A DNA stretch of 64,000 nucleotides from Sinisalibacter lacisalsi (GCF_014640115.1 NZ_BMGI01000004.1:166941-230940), one strand, 5' to 3'; shown: positions 32,166-42,344, counted from the stretch's first letter. The notes: generated from the letters alone by a model not told the origin. Translations and numbers: made by a program.

Positions 32166-32924
32166 TCACAGCGTCGCGGCCAGCGCCGCGAGCGCCGCGA
32201 TTTCGGCCACCTGCTGCGTCGCGCCGAGGATGTCGCCGGTCTGGCCGCCGATCTTGGCCCGAGCAATGGCGGCAAGCGCGATGACGGCGAACGCGGCCCA
32301 GAGGATCGGCGCCAATGTGCCCCAGCCGAGGATGGCGAAGGCGAGGGCGAGGGCGACGAGAACGCCGAGCGTTGCGCTGTCCTGCGCCGGGCGGCCGACG
32401 CTCTGGGCAAGCCCGTCGCCACGCGCGTTCGGCAGCGCCGCCATCAGAACGGCCATCGGCGCGCGCGACAGCACCGCCACCGCGATGAGCGGCGCGAACA
32501 GCGCGCCCGCGTCGAGGATCGCGGCGAGGGCGGACCAGCGCAGCCCGATGGAGAGGATGAGCGCGAGCACGCCGTAACTGCCGATCCGGCTGTCCTTCAT
32601 GATTTCGAGGCGGCGGGCGCGGGTCTGGCCGCCCCAGAGCCCGTCGGCGCTGTCGGCAAGCCCATCCTCGTGCAGCGCGCCGGTGGCGGCGACCTGGGTG
32701 GCGAGGATCAGCCCGGCGGCCAGCGCCACCGGCAGACCGAGGGTGAGTGCCCCCCAGCCCGCGAGCCCGGCGAGAAGCGCGACCGCGACCCCCGCGAGCG
32801 GCCAGGCCCAGGCGGCCTGCGCGCCGCGGTGCTCGGTCTGTGCCGGCATCGGCAGCCGGGTGAGAAGGGCGAGGGCCTCGGCGATGTCGCCGGGGCGGGC
32901 GAGTGGTACGGATTCGGTCGACAT
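32166..32924 (-). CDS. cobS: Adenosylcobinamide-GDP ribazoletransferase
   Basis: A 252-residue integral membrane enzyme of the cobalamin nucleotide-loop pathway. It joins alpha-ribazole to adenosylcobinamide-GDP. The family motif [18 protein letters not shown] is present near residues 85-102, followed by [19 protein letters not shown]; many hydrophobic helices follow. ATG 32924 is preceded by a GAGG. Upstream open frame belongs to the antisense of cobT. It is divergent from cobT with 75 bp between them, consistent with joint control. Confidence 0.93.
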   Translation of the reverse strand: MSTESVPLARPGDIAEALALLTRLPMPAQTEHRGAQAAWAWPLAGVAVALLAGLAGWGALTLGLPVALAAGLILATQVAATGALHEDGLADSADGLWGGQTRARRLEIMKDSRIGSYGVLALILSIGLRWSALAAILDAGALFAPLIAVAVLSRAPMAVLMAALPNARGDGLAQSVGRPAQDSATLGVLVALALAFAILGWGTLAPILWAAFAVIALAAIARAKIGGQTGDILGATQQVAEIAALAALAATL

Positions 32925-32999
32925 GGCGGTCCTCGGGGGTTTTGCGCGGCTGTCTTCCTCGTTAAGCAGGTCGGCACTGCGATTCAACAGGAGAGCCCC

Positions 33000-34019
33000 A
33001 TGGCCGATGCCCCCTTCACCACGCTTGACGGGTTTCGCGCGCTGCTCGGCGAACTGCCCGGCCCGGATGCCGAGGCCGCGCAGGCGGCGCGGGCGCGCAA
33101 TGGCCAGCTCACCAAGCCGCCCGGCGCGCTCGGACGGCTCGAAGACCTCGCGATCTGGTATGCCGGCTGGCGCGGCACGGCGCGGCCCCGGATCGTCGCG
33201 CCGCAGGTGATCGTTTTCGCCGGCAATCACGGCGTGACGGCGCGGGGCGTGTCGGCCTTCCCGGCCGAAGTGACGGTGCAGATGGTGGCCAATTTCGAGG
33301 CGGGGGGCGCGGCGATCAACCAGCTCGCCGGCGAGTTTGGCGCGAAAATGGACGTGATCGCGCTGGACCTTGACCGGCCGACCGCCGATTTCACCGCCGG
33401 CCCGGCGATGAGCGAGGCCGAGGTCGTCGCGGCGCTTGCCGCGGGATGGGCGGCCGTCGACCCGCACGCCGACGTTCTGGTGACCGGTGAAATGGGAATC
33501 GGCAACACCACCTCGGCGGCCGCGCTCGCGCATGCGCTCTTTGGCGGCGCGCCGGAGGACTGGGTGGGGCGGGGCACTGGGGTTGACGATGCCGGCCTTG
33601 CGCTCAAGGCGCGGGTCGTGGCCGAGGGGCTTGCCGCCAACCCGGGCGCGCAGGGCGACGCGCTGGAGGCGCTGCGCTGCCTCGGCGGGCGCGAGCTGGC
33701 GGCGATGGCGGGCGCGATCGCGCGGGCGCGGGTGGCGCGTATCCCGGTGATTCTCGATGGCTTCATCTGCACCGCGGCGGCGGCGGTGCTGGCGCAAACC
33801 AGCGCCGGGGGGCTCGATCACGCTGTGGCCGGGCACGGTTCGGCCGAGGCCGGGCATGGCCGGTTGCTCGAAGCCCTGGGCAAAGCGCCGCTGCTCGCGC
33901 TCGACATGCGGTTGGGCGAGGGATCGGGCGCTGCGCTGGCGCTCGGGGTGCTGAAGGGGGCGGTCGCCTGCCACTCGGGCATGGCCACCTTCGCCGAGGC
34001 CGGGGTCTCGGACGGCTAG
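33000..34019 (+). CDS. cobT: Nicotinate-nucleotide-dimethylbenzimidazole phosphoribosyltransferase
   Basis: A 339-residue CobT-type enzyme that forms alpha-ribazole phosphate from dimethylbenzimidazole and nicotinate mononucleotide, the step before CobS. Motifs: [50 protein letters not shown] and the catalytic-glutamate region [18 protein letters not shown] 33000 is preceded by CAGGAGAGCCCC. Its stop codon shares bases with the stop of the convergent antiporter gene (CTAG). Confidence 0.95.
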   Translation: MADAPFTTLDGFRALLGELPGPDAEAAQAARARNGQLTKPPGALGRLEDLAIWYAGWRGTARPRIVAPQVIVFAGNHGVTARGVSAFPAEVTVQMVANFEAGGAAINQLAGEFGAKMDVIALDLDRPTADFTAGPAMSEAEVVAALAAGWAAVDPHADVLVTGEMGIGNTTSAAALAHALFGGAPEDWVGRGTGVDDAGLALKARVVAEGLAANPGAQGDALEALRCLGGRELAAMAGAIARARVARIPVILDGFICTAAAAVLAQTSAGGLDHAVAGHGSAEAGHGRLLEALGKAPLLALDMRLGEGSGAALALGVLKGAVACHSGMATFAEAGVSDG

Positions 34020-35899
34020 GGGCCTTCCTCGGCGTCGCGCGCGGCCTTTTCGCGGGCCAGCGCTTCATCTGACAGCTGGGTCAGGAGGGCGCTCTCGATG
34101 TCCTGCTCCAGTTCGATAGCGCGGTCGAGATAGGCCTGGTTCTCGCTCGACGGCACCCCCGGTTTCCACAATTCGCGCAACTCGGCGATGGTGTGGCGGT
34201 CGTGCTGGTAGAAGATGTGTTCGGCCTGCGCCGCCTCGAACTCCGACAGGCCGACGTTTTCCAGCACGTAGCGGCCCGCCCGCAACGACGAATCGAACAT
34301 CTCGCGCACCACCTTGTCGGCGCCGGCGTTGAGGAGTTCGTAGGTATGGGCGCGATCGCGGCCGCGGACGATGATGGTGAGATCGGGGCGTCGCTTGCGG
34401 GCATGCTGGACGATCTTGACTGCACCTTCGGGGTTGTTGATCGCGACGACCAGCACCTTCGCGGTATCGAGCCCGGCAGCGCGCAAAAGGTCGGGCCGGG
34501 TGGGATCGCCGAGAAATGTTTTCACCCCGAGGCGGCGCATGAACTGGACGCGCTTGAGGTTGTGGTCGAGCAAGGTTGTCTCGAACCCGGCTGAGCGCAC
34601 CAGCCGGTTGACCACCTGGCCGAACCGGCCCGCGCCGACGATGATGACGCGGTGTTGTTCGTCGATCGCGTCATCGTCGACGCTGGCGGCGCTTTCCATG
34701 CGATGGCGGCGCATGATGTCATGCGCGATGAAGGCGAGCGGGGTGAGCAGCATCGACAGTGCGATCACGGTCAGCAGGTCTTTGCCCAGCCCTTCCGTGT
34801 AGACCCCCTGCTGCAGCCCGAAGGAGACCAGCACGAAACCGAATTCACCGGCCTGCGCGAGCCCGAGGGTGAACAGCCATTGTTCGCGCCCGCGCAGCCC
34901 GAAGGCCCGGCCGAGGATCGCGAGCACCGCGGCCTTGCCGATCATGAGCAGGAGCGTGAGCGCGATCAGGCGCACCGGGTCGGCGAGGAAACCGGCAAGA
35001 TCGATCCCGGCGCCGACGGTGATGAAGAACAGCCCGAGCAGGAGGCCCTTGAAGGGCTGGATATCGGTTTCAAGCTCGTGGCGGAACTCGGAGTTGGCGA
35101 GCACGACGCCGGCGAGGAAGGTGCCGAGCGCGGGCGACAGGCCGACGAGGCTCATCAGGAGCGCGATGCCGACGACGATGAGCAGCGCGAAGGCGGTGTT
35201 GATCTCGCGCAGGCGGGCGGAATCGATATAGCGGAACATCGGGCTGATGAGGTAACGCCCGCCGACGATCACCGCGGCCACCGCGCCGAGGGTGACGAGG
35301 GTGACGCCCCAGCCCGGCAGCCCCTCCACCAGCGAGAGCGCGCCGTGGGCGCCGTGCCCCTCGCCATCCGCCTCGGGCGCGGCCCCGGCGATGGCGAACA
35401 GCGGCAGGAGCGCCAGCATCGGGATCACCGCGATATCCTGGGTGAGCAGGACGGAGAAGCTCGAACGCCCCCCGGCGGTCTGAATCAGCCCCTTCTCGGT
35501 GAGCGTTTGAAGAACGATCGCCGTCGAGGACAGCGCCAGCGTCATGCCGATGGCCACCGAGGTGGGCCAGGGCTGACCGAGCGCGATCGCGGCGACGAAG
35601 ACCGCGGCCGTGGTGAGCAGGATCTGCAACCCCCCGAGGCCCATCAGCCGGTGGCGCATTGCCCAGAGCGCGCGCGGATCGAGCTCGAGGCCGATGAGGA
35701 ACAGCATCATCACCACGCCGAATTCGGCGAAGTGGCGCACATCCGTCGGGTCGGTGCTCACGATTCCGGCGATCGGCCCGATAATGAGCCCCGCCAGCAG
35801 GTAGCCCAGGACCGAGCCAAGCCCGAGACGCGCCGCGATCGGCACGGCGATCACGGCGGTGGCCAGGTAGATCGTGGCTTCGAGCAGGAAAGTGTCCAT
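34016..35899 (-). CDS. Kef-type monovalent cation:proton antiporter (CPA2 family)
   Basis: A 627-residue protein with an N-terminal membrane domain (about residues 1-380, roughly 12 helices; [48 protein letters not shown]) and a cytoplasmic RCK/TrkA-N domain (about 405-520; [19 protein letters not shown]). This is the architecture of the KefB/KefC potassium efflux systems. A 27-residue His/Gly/Glu-rich loop ([12 protein letters not shown]) lies in the membrane domain. No KefF/KefG ancillary reductase gene is adjacent. It converges with cobT. Ion specificity is inferred. Confidence 0.88.
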   Translation of the reverse strand: MDTFLLEATIYLATAVIAVPIAARLGLGSVLGYLLAGLIIGPIAGIVSTDPTDVRHFAEFGVVMMLFLIGLELDPRALWAMRHRLMGLGGLQILLTTAAVFVAAIALGQPWPTSVAIGMTLALSSTAIVLQTLTEKGLIQTAGGRSSFSVLLTQDIAVIPMLALLPLFAIAGAAPEADGEGHGAHGALSLVEGLPGWGVTLVTLGAVAAVIVGGRYLISPMFRYIDSARLREINTAFALLIVVGIALLMSLVGLSPALGTFLAGVVLANSEFRHELETDIQPFKGLLLGLFFITVGAGIDLAGFLADPVRLIALTLLLMIGKAAVLAILGRAFGLRGREQWLFTLGLAQAGEFGFVLVSFGLQQGVYTEGLGKDLLTVIALSMLLTPLAFIAHDIMRRHRMESAASVDDDAIDEQHRVIIVGAGRFGQVVNRLVRSAGFETTLLDHNLKRVQFMRRLGVKTFLGDPTRPDLLRAAGLDTAKVLVVAINNPEGAVKIVQHARKRRPDLTIIVRGRDRAHTYELLNAGADKVVREMFDSSLRAGRYVLENVGLSEFEAAQAEHIFYQHDRHTIAELRELWKPGVPSSENQAYLDRAIELEQDIESALLTQLSDEALAREKAARDAEEGP

Positions 35900-35989
35900 G
35901 AAAACGGTATCGCAACCGCCGCTGATTTTGGCAATGCCGCCGCGCGGGCGAATGGCGTTTTACGACCGCCCGCGCGCCTTGCGACGAGC

Positions 35990-37213
35990 TCATCCGGTGA
36001 GGCGCAGGATGGCGGCGCTTTCGGCGGCGATCCGGTCGAGCCGGGTTCCGATACGGCTCTGGAAGGCGGCGAGCTGGCGGATGATTTCCGCGAGGGTTTC
36101 GCCGGCTCCCGGGGTCCGGGCGCTCTCGATCTTGCTGAGCACACGGGTGGAGGACAGCCCGAACATGTGGCGGTTCATGGTCTTGCAGGCGCGGCCGATC
36201 CGGTCGGCCTCTTCGCGCACGCGAATGAGTCCGTTTGCGGATTTGGCCCGGTAGGTGGCGTGTTGCCGGGCGAGAAGCTGCCGCTCGGTGGTGAGATCGA
36301 CGGTATCGAGCCGACGGCGTTCGGCATCGAGCTGCTGGTCGCATTCGCGCAGGATCCTGGCCATGCCGTGCAGGAAGATCGAGCGATGAATGGTGCCCTC
36401 GATGGCGGCGAAGGTGCTGCCGGTGCCGACGACGTTTTCGGCGAACCAGTCCGCCATCTCGCGCGAGATCGCGCCGTAGTTCTGCGACAGGGTGGAGACC
36501 GGGCCGCCGGTCGGTTCGAGCCGTGAGGCGATCACGCGCATGTTATGCGGGATCGTGCGCATCTCGTGGAAATCGGCCTCCAGCCCCTCGGTTTCCTGCC
36601 GCAGCCGATCGGCGGCCGCGAGCATCGCGCGCGCGGCGCCGATTCGCGGGTCGGGCACCGCCTGAAGGCCGGTGTCGCGCGCGAGGAGTTCCTCGCTGAG
36701 CGCGTGGGCGGCGAAATGCCGGTAGTCGGCGAAACCCTGGTCGGTGAGGCGATCGGCCAGGGCTTTCGCGCTGTCCTCGGGCCGGAGATATTGGGTCGTC
36801 TCGTCGGCGCGCAGGGCGGCGTAGAGGCGCTCGATATGGCCGAGAAGCGGGCTCGTGGGCTTGATCCGGGCGGAGAGATAACCGCCGTCGGGCGCCGGGG
36901 CGATAATGGCGAAGACCCAGTAGTGCAGCCCGTCCTTCGCGCGGTTCTTGACGTAGGCACCGACCGGTTCGCCCCGTTTGAGGTGATCCCACATCAGCCA
37001 GAACACCGCGCGGGGCATGTCGGGGTGGCGGATCAAACGGTGGGGCGCGCCGAGCAACTCGCCCCAGTCATAATGCGCGACGCGGCGGAAGACGTAGTTG
37101 CCGGCCTGAATCACGCCGCGATCATCGGTGCGGGAAAAGAACACCTCGTCGAGGCTGAACGGCGCCTCGCCGCTGGCCGGGCGGATCTCGTTGCGTTTCT
37201 CGATAAAGGTCAC
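35990..37213 (-). CDS. PAS-domain sensory protein (aerotaxis-receptor-like N-terminus)
   Basis: A 407-residue soluble protein. Residues 10-110 form a PAS domain of the Aer type (FFSRTDDRGVIQAGNYVFRR, then LIRHPDMPRAVFWLMWDHLK and DGLHYWVFAIIAPAPDGG), which in Aer binds FAD. The remaining 290 residues are mostly helical with coiled-coil-like segments (ECDQQLDAERRRLDTVDLTT). There is no HAMP or typical methyl-accepting signalling tip, so it is not an ordinary chemoreceptor. Start is GTG 37213; the longer open frame upstream is the antisense of the Lrp gene. Output partner unknown. It follows the Lrp gene by 68 bp on the same strand. Confidence 0.7.
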   Translation of the reverse strand: MTFIEKRNEIRPASGEAPFSLDEVFFSRTDDRGVIQAGNYVFRRVAHYDWGELLGAPHRLIRHPDMPRAVFWLMWDHLKRGEPVGAYVKNRAKDGLHYWVFAIIAPAPDGGYLSARIKPTSPLLGHIERLYAALRADETTQYLRPEDSAKALADRLTDQGFADYRHFAAHALSEELLARDTGLQAVPDPRIGAARAMLAAADRLRQETEGLEADFHEMRTIPHNMRVIASRLEPTGGPVSTLSQNYGAISREMADWFAENVVGTGSTFAAIEGTIHRSIFLHGMARILRECDQQLDAERRRLDTVDLTTERQLLARQHATYRAKSANGLIRVREEADRIGRACKTMNRHMFGLSSTRVLSKIESARTPGAGETLAEIIRQLAAFQSRIGTRLDRIAAESAAILRLTG

Positions 37214-37281
37214 TCGTCGGGCCCCGATATGCGCTCGCGGATCAGTGGTAACCCGCCCGCCTTGCCAGCCGGTTAACGCGC

Positions 37282-37737
37282 TCAGGTCGGCAGCGGCGCA
37301 TCGGGCTTGAGCTGGTCCATCACGATCTGGCTGTGCACACGGGCGACGGCGGGATGGGGCAGGAGCACCTCGTGGATCAGCCGGTTGAGCCCGGCGAGAT
37401 CGTCGCAGAACACGCGCAGGAGGTAGTCGGCATCGCCGGTGAGCGTCCAGGCCGAGACGATATCGGGGCGCGTGGCGACGAGGCGGGCGAAGGCGCGGGC
37501 GGCCTGCGGATCGTGGCTGGCCATGTGGACCTGCACGAAGCCCTGCACGTGCAGCCCGAGCCGGGCGGGATCGAGCCGGGCACGGTAGCCAAGGATATAG
37601 CCCTGGTCTTCGAGCCGCTGACGCCGGCGCCCGGCCTGCGAGGCGGACAGGCCGAGCTTTGCGCCGAGCGCCTCGGCGGTCACCGTGGCGTCGCGCTGGA
37701 GGCTGTCGAGCAGGCGGGAGTCGATTTCGTCTAGCAT
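37282..37737 (-). CDS. Lrp/AsnC family transcriptional regulator
   Basis: A 151-residue Lrp/AsnC-type regulator with an N-terminal winged helix-turn-helix (residues 1-55; IDSRLLDSLQRDATVTAEAL, then GLSASQAGRRRQRLEDQGYI) and a RAM ligand-binding domain (about 65-145; VSAWTLTGDADYLLRVFCDD). It is divergent from 4-hydroxyphenylpyruvate dioxygenase and probably responds to tyrosine or phenylalanine to control hpd. The 131-bp intergenic region contains an inverted repeat that may be its site. Confidence 0.9.
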   Translation of the reverse strand: MLDEIDSRLLDSLQRDATVTAEALGAKLGLSASQAGRRRQRLEDQGYILGYRARLDPARLGLHVQGFVQVHMASHDPQAARAFARLVATRPDIVSAWTLTGDADYLLRVFCDDLAGLNRLIHEVLLPHPAVARVHSQIVMDQLKPDAPLPT

Positions 37738-37784
37738 GCGGGAAACCTGCGTTGATTAATGTCTGGGTGCGGATAATGCGCGGA

Positions 37785-37820
37785 AGTTTCGCGAGATGGG
37801 CGTGTTTTTGCGTGAAACTC
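37785..37820. promoter_or_regulatory. Inverted repeat in the lrp-hpd intergenic region
   Basis: AGTTTCGCG (37785-37793) and GCGTGAAACT (near 37810-37819) form an inverted repeat with one mismatch and about 17 bp between arms, in the 131-bp gap between the Lrp gene and hpd. It is a candidate Lrp-family binding site. Confidence 0.4.
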
Positions 37821-37868
37821 TCGCACCGGGTGCGACATCCTGTCAAGTAACGCGAACAGGAGGATACC

Positions 37869-38966
37869 ATGGGACCATTTCCGCATAACGCCGCCCCCGC
37901 CGAGATCACCGAGGACAACCCCGCCGGCACAGACGGGTTCGAATTCGTCGAGTTCAGCCACCCCGAGCCGCAGGTCTTGCGCGATCTCTTCGCGCAGATG
38001 GGCTACGTCCATGTCGCCACCCACAAGACGAAGGCGGTGGAACTGTGGCAGCAGGGGGATATTTCCTACCTGATCAACATGGAGCCGGGCAGCCACGCGG
38101 CCGGGTTCGTGGAGGAGCACGGGCCTTGCGCGCCGTCGATGGGCTGGCGCGTGGTGGATGCGCGCCACGCCTTCGACCATGCCGTGAAGAACGGGGCGGA
38201 GCCCTACGAGGGCCCCGGCAAGACGCTCGACGTGCCCGCGATCAAGGGCATCGGCGGCTCGCTGATCTATTTCATCGAGGGCTACCGCAAGCAAAGCCCC
38301 TACAATGCCGAGTTCGACTGGCTGGCCGATGCGCATCCCGCCGGCGTGGGGTTCTATTACCTCGACCACCTCACCCACAACGTGCATCAGGGGAACATGG
38401 ATCGCTGGTTCGAGTTCTACCAGCGCCTGTTCAACTTCCGCGAAATCCGCTTTTTCGATATCCAGGGCAAGTTCACCGGGCTTCACAGCCGGGCGCTTTC
38501 CAGCCCCTGCGGCAAGATCCGCATTCCGATCAACGAGGACCGGGGCGAGGAAGGGCAGATCGTGGCCTACCTGAAGAAATACAACGGCGAAGGCATCCAG
38601 CATATCGCCGTCGGCACCGAGGATATCTACGGTTCGGTCGATGCGATCGCGGACCGCGGTCTCAAGTTCATGCCGGGGCCGAACGATGCCTATTACGAGA
38701 TGTCGCATGATCGGGTAACCGGCCACGAGGAGCCGATCGACCGGATGAAGCGCCACGGTATCCTGATCGACGGCGAGGGCGTGCTCGGCGGTGGTGAAAC
38801 GCGCATCCTGCTGCAGATCTTCTCGAAAACCGTGATCGGGCCGATCTTCTTCGAGTTCATCCAGCGCAAGGGCGATGACGGCTTCGGCGAGGGCAACTTC
38901 AAGGCGCTGTTCGAATCGATCGAGCGCGAGCAAATCGAAAGCGGCGAGTTGAGCGCGGCCCGGTGA
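37869..38966 (+). CDS. hpd: 4-hydroxyphenylpyruvate dioxygenase
   Basis: A 365-residue Fe(II) enzyme of tyrosine catabolism that makes homogentisate. Metal ligands are visible: first His in FYYLDHLTHNVHQGN, second in GIQHIAVGTEDIYGSVD, and Glu in FFEFIQRKGDDGFGEGN. The product-site motif FGEGNFKALFESIEREQ is intact. ATG 37869 follows AACAGGAGGATACC. It is divergent from the Lrp-type gene. No homogentisate dioxygenase gene is next to it in this window. Confidence 0.96.
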   Translation: MGPFPHNAAPAEITEDNPAGTDGFEFVEFSHPEPQVLRDLFAQMGYVHVATHKTKAVELWQQGDISYLINMEPGSHAAGFVEEHGPCAPSMGWRVVDARHAFDHAVKNGAEPYEGPGKTLDVPAIKGIGGSLIYFIEGYRKQSPYNAEFDWLADAHPAGVGFYYLDHLTHNVHQGNMDRWFEFYQRLFNFREIRFFDIQGKFTGLHSRALSSPCGKIRIPINEDRGEEGQIVAYLKKYNGEGIQHIAVGTEDIYGSVDAIADRGLKFMPGPNDAYYEMSHDRVTGHEEPIDRMKRHGILIDGEGVLGGGETRILLQIFSKTVIGPIFFEFIQRKGDDGFGEGNFKALFESIEREQIESGELSAAR

Positions 38967-38990
38967 TCGGGGCCGTGGCAGCTGCGGCGG

Positions 38991-41900
38991 CTAGCCCAGG
39001 GGCAGAACCTCGAGCTTGTAGGCGCGGCTGCCCTTCTGATAGGTCAGTTCGCTCGCGGTGATCGAGGTGACGCGGCCGCCTTCGAGCGTGTCGCCCACCT
39101 CGACCTTCACGTAGCGACCGTTTTTCAGACGCACGAGCGCCCGCCGGGCGCTCGACGTGCCGTAGATCCCGATCAGGTTGATGTCGCGCAGGTTAATCGC
39201 GTTCTTGAGCGTGGCTTGCGTGGCGACGCTGGCGCTGGTGGGGATCGCGGGCGTGACGCTGGCGCTGGCGACTGCCCGCGTCTCAGCGGGTGCGGCGGCA
39301 ACGCGGGAGCCGTCGGAGGCGGCCTCGCGGGCGGAATCGACGATGGTGGCGAAATCCGTGGGCCGATGGCTGGGTTTGCGGGAACTGGCGACGGCGAGTT
39401 CGGTGGGATTCACAAGATCGGCGGCGATCGCGTCGGTCACCGCCGCGTCGATCGCGTCGCTTGCCGCGGCGGTCGATACCACCAGATCATCGGGGCGCGG
39501 TTCGGGGCGGAGATCGGCGATGTCGATCTCGTCCGCCTCGGCCTCGTCATCGGTCGGCGAAAGCGCGGCGTTGTCGTCGGTGGCGGGGGGCTCGTCGGCT
39601 TCGGGCGCGGGCGGCTCGGCCTCGGGCGCCGGGTCTTCGACGGTGGCTTCGGGTGCGGGCGGCACGAGGTCGGCCGGGCGCGGACGCGGGCGCAGGTTGG
39701 GCACGTCGGGCAGGGCGAAGGGCGGCGCCACGTCGGGCAGATCGGCGGGGCGCGGCGGTGGCACCCGCGCGGGCTGACCGACGAACACGAGAATCCCGGT
39801 CGGGCTCAGGGCGCCTTCCGGGGTCGGGCGCACGAGCCCGTTTTCATCGAGATCGAAGCTCGTGCCGGGCGGCGGCGGCGGCACCGGCGCGGTCATCAGC
39901 GCGTCGCGCAGTTGGCCGGGAAGGTCTTCGGGGGTGGGCGGCTCCTGCCGCTCGGGCATTGCCGGGGTAAGGCTGACAAGGTCCCGGGTCGACAGCCGGG
40001 TGGTGTCGGGCCCGACCAGCGGTTCGGGCGCGCGTTGCCAGATTCCGGTGGCCGCATAGCGGGCCTCGGCGGCTTCCGGCGACAGGACGGCAGGCGAATC
40101 GAGCGGCGGCTGCGGGTCCGTCGCGTCGGGAACGGGCTGGTCGGGTTCGGCCGGCGGGGCGGCCTCGGGCGACGCCGGCTCAACCGCCGCGATCTCGTCG
40201 GGGTCGGTATTGAACAGGGTGGTTTCGCCATCGCTCACCACGTAGCTTGACCAGACCGCGATCACAGCCATTGCCAACAACAGGAGCAGCGTGAGGATCA
40301 GGCCGAGGTATTTCGGCCGGCCGCGCATGTCTTGCGATTTGCGCGCGCCGAACACGGTCAGCGCCTCGGCCTCGCGGGCGCGCTGGGCTTCGGCCTCGCT
40401 GCGTATTTTGGCTTTGCGGCCACCGAACAGGCCGGCGAGCTTCCCGGGCTTGCCCGAGGGCTGCTCGGGTTCATCCGCGACATTTCCCGGTGCCGGCGTT
40501 TCGGCGGCCGCTTTCGCTTCGGCTTGCGCCGATTTCCGCGCGCGGCGCGCTTCGGCGCGGTCTTTCGTTGCCTGCGCGGTCTTTTTCAGCCCGTCGCCCA
40601 CCCGCGCGGTCAGATCCTTGGCGGTGCGTGCGAGCCCCGATGCAAGCGGCCCGCCCGGGGCCGGTTTTTCGACCGGCTTGTCGGGGCTTGGCAACGGGCG
40701 CGACAATGCGTCGGCCATGCCGGTGCGGATCTGGTTGGCGGGGGGCAGGGAGATCGGAGGCGGCGCCGGTTTCGCGTCCGGGTTGGGCGTTGCCGGGGCT
40801 GCGGTGCTCGGGGGCTTGGAGGCCGGCGGTTCGCTGGTTTCGGCCTGGCCGGCCTTGGGCGATGGGGGGGCGCCGATCCCGATCCGGGGCGGCATGGCGC
40901 TCAGGCGGTTGCCGGGCTGGTTGGGGCCGTCGGCGGGCGCGTCTGCCGGGGCACGGCGCGAGTGGAACGCGGCAGGGGCGGCCGAATCGCTGCCGGAGGC
41001 GTCTTCGGTGCTGTCGGTGGCGATCGGCGGCGGTGCCGGCTTCGCATCCGTGGCCGGTGCAGGCGCGCGCTGCGGTTTTTCTTCTGCCTGGGTGCTCTCG
41101 GCGCTCTTGGACCCGGAGGGCGAGGACGACCTGGACGGTTTGGCCGACGGCGCGAAACTGCGTGGCCGGGGCATCGGCGTGTCGTCGAGCTCGTCGGGCG
41201 TTGGGGGGAACGGGGCAAGCGCCGGGGGAAGCACACGGCCTCCCTCCTGCTGCGGGCTCTGCCGCTTGCGCTTGGGTTTCGGCGGGCGCTCGGCCTTGTC
41301 GTCGTCGGCGGTCTGCGGCGGTTCGGGGCTGTCGGTTTCGGGCAGGTCGGGCGCGAGCGCGGACTCGTCCAAGTCCGGCGTGGCGGGAGGCGCCGCGTCA
41401 TCGGGCTGCGGCTGGACTTCCTCGGATTCCGGGGCTGCCGCGGGGGCATCCGGCGCCTCGTCTTCCGGCAGGTCGATGCGAGACCCGGCTTCCAGTTCCA
41501 GCGCGCGGGGGTTGCGCGGCACCGGGCTGGTATCGGGCTCGACCCGCACGTTGGGCGGCAACAGGCGGGTGGCCGCGCGGGTCTTGCCAAAGAACGGCTC
41601 GCCGGAAAAATCGCCCCGGTCGGGCCGGGCGACGAAACTCACTGGGTTCAACTTGTATTCGGAGGCGAAGGATTCGGCCTCGTCCATCGTCTCGCGCGCG
41701 AGTACGGCGACGCGGGCCCGGTCGCCTTCGGCGCGCCAGTCGAACACCAGGTCGCCCACGGCATAGGGCGTGACGCCGTCAAGGGCCGCGCGGATCTGCA
41801 CTTCGCGCGAAATATCGTCGGGCCCGGCGGCGTCGACGGTGGTGTAGAGAATCTGCGAGTTGGGGATGACGAGTTTGGTGGTGAAACCGCCGCTCTCCAG

Positions 41901-42050
41901 CATCGCGGCGCTGCGGCGCAGATCGTCGAGCCGCGCGCCCATATCGGGATCGTCGAGCGCGACGCTGCCCACCAGCGTCCAGCCCCCCTTGCCGCGGTGC
42001 AGCAGGTTTATGCCCTCATGGCTGAGATCGAGCGCAAAATTCGGTTTCAT
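38991..42050 (-). CDS. Large Ala/Pro-rich bitopic protein: GspL/PilM-like plus GspC/PilP-like fusion
   Basis: A 1019-residue protein. Residues 1-165 look like the N-terminal cytoplasmic part of GspL/PilM: FALDLSHEGINLL, then KLVIPNSQILYTTVDAAGPD, then ALDGVTPYAVGDLVFDW and RVAVLARETMDEAESFASEY. A 400-residue Pro/Ala/Asp-rich disordered linker follows (165-575), with basic Ala/Lys segments near 490-570. A single transmembrane helix is at about 580-602 (LGLILTLLLLLAMAVIAVWS). A second Pro-rich stretch carries repeated RPRPRPADL/RPEPRPDDL units. The last 75 residues (GIYGTSSARRALVRLKNGRY, then VKVEVGDTLEGGRVTSITA) resemble the GspC/PilP homology region. If right, it joins the inner-membrane platform to the outer-membrane secretin in one chain. 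No secretin or pseudopilin gene is nearby. Domain calls are by eye. Confidence 0.6.
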   Translation of the reverse strand: MKPNFALDLSHEGINLLHRGKGGWTLVGSVALDDPDMGARLDDLRRSAAMLESGGFTTKLVIPNSQILYTTVDAAGPDDISREVQIRAALDGVTPYAVGDLVFDWRAEGDRARVAVLARETMDEAESFASEYKLNPVSFVARPDRGDFSGEPFFGKTRAATRLLPPNVRVEPDTSPVPRNPRALELEAGSRIDLPEDEAPDAPAAAPESEEVQPQPDDAAPPATPDLDESALAPDLPETDSPEPPQTADDDKAERPPKPKRKRQSPQQEGGRVLPPALAPFPPTPDELDDTPMPRPRSFAPSAKPSRSSSPSGSKSAESTQAEEKPQRAPAPATDAKPAPPPIATDSTEDASGSDSAAPAAFHSRRAPADAPADGPNQPGNRLSAMPPRIGIGAPPSPKAGQAETSEPPASKPPSTAAPATPNPDAKPAPPPISLPPANQIRTGMADALSRPLPSPDKPVEKPAPGGPLASGLARTAKDLTARVGDGLKKTAQATKDRAEARRARKSAQAEAKAAAETPAPGNVADEPEQPSGKPGKLAGLFGGRKAKIRSEAEAQRAREAEALTVFGARKSQDMRGRPKYLGLILTLLLLLAMAVIAVWSSYVVSDGETTLFNTDPDEIAAVEPASPEAAPPAEPDQPVPDATDPQPPLDSPAVLSPEAAEARYAATGIWQRAPEPLVGPDTTRLSTRDLVSLTPAMPERQEPPTPEDLPGQLRDALMTAPVPPPPPGTSFDLDENGLVRPTPEGALSPTGILVFVGQPARVPPPRPADLPDVAPPFALPDVPNLRPRPRPADLVPPAPEATVEDPAPEAEPPAPEADEPPATDDNAALSPTDDEAEADEIDIADLRPEPRPDDLVVSTAAASDAIDAAVTDAIAADLVNPTELAVASSRKPSHRPTDFATIVDSAREAASDGSRVAAAPAETRAVASASVTPAIPTSASVATQATLKNAINLRDINLIGIYGTSSARRALVRLKNGRYVKVEVGDTLEGGRVTSITASELTYQKGSRAYKLEVLPLG

Positions 42051-42315
42051 CTACTCGCGAGCCGTACACGTCCCCTCTCGACCGGGACAACCCGGACGCC
42101 GCCCGAACCTATCTCAGGAATCACGGCAAGGAAAGGGAAAGCAAGGCTTTCGTGAGGCGGTGGGCGGGTTCCGTCCGATCGGTGGCGGTTTGGGCTGCAA
42201 CCCCTGCCGCGCAAAGGAACTTTCCGGTTTCGACAAGGGGCGGGGGAGAGTGGGGGGCGGGACGGCAATGGTTGAAAAAGTATAAGTCGTGCGAACGCAA
42301 CCTAAGGGCGTGCAT

Positions 42316-42344
42316 TTGACATTCGGAACGCTTCAAGGTAGCAA
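42316..42344 (+). promoter_or_regulatory. Candidate promoter of the GTA operon
   Basis: -35 TTGACA (42316-42321), a 17-nt spacer and a weak -10 TAGCAA (42339-42344). A second -10-like TATAAG lies at 42281-42286 without a good -35. RcGTA promoters need the activator GafA, so weak elements are expected. The rest of 42051-42450 holds no gene. Confidence 0.4.

Noticed and set aside
32925-32999. Cobalamin riboswitch between cobS and cobT
   Set aside because: The 75-bp gap is too short for this riboswitch class and shows no B12-box-like conserved segment.
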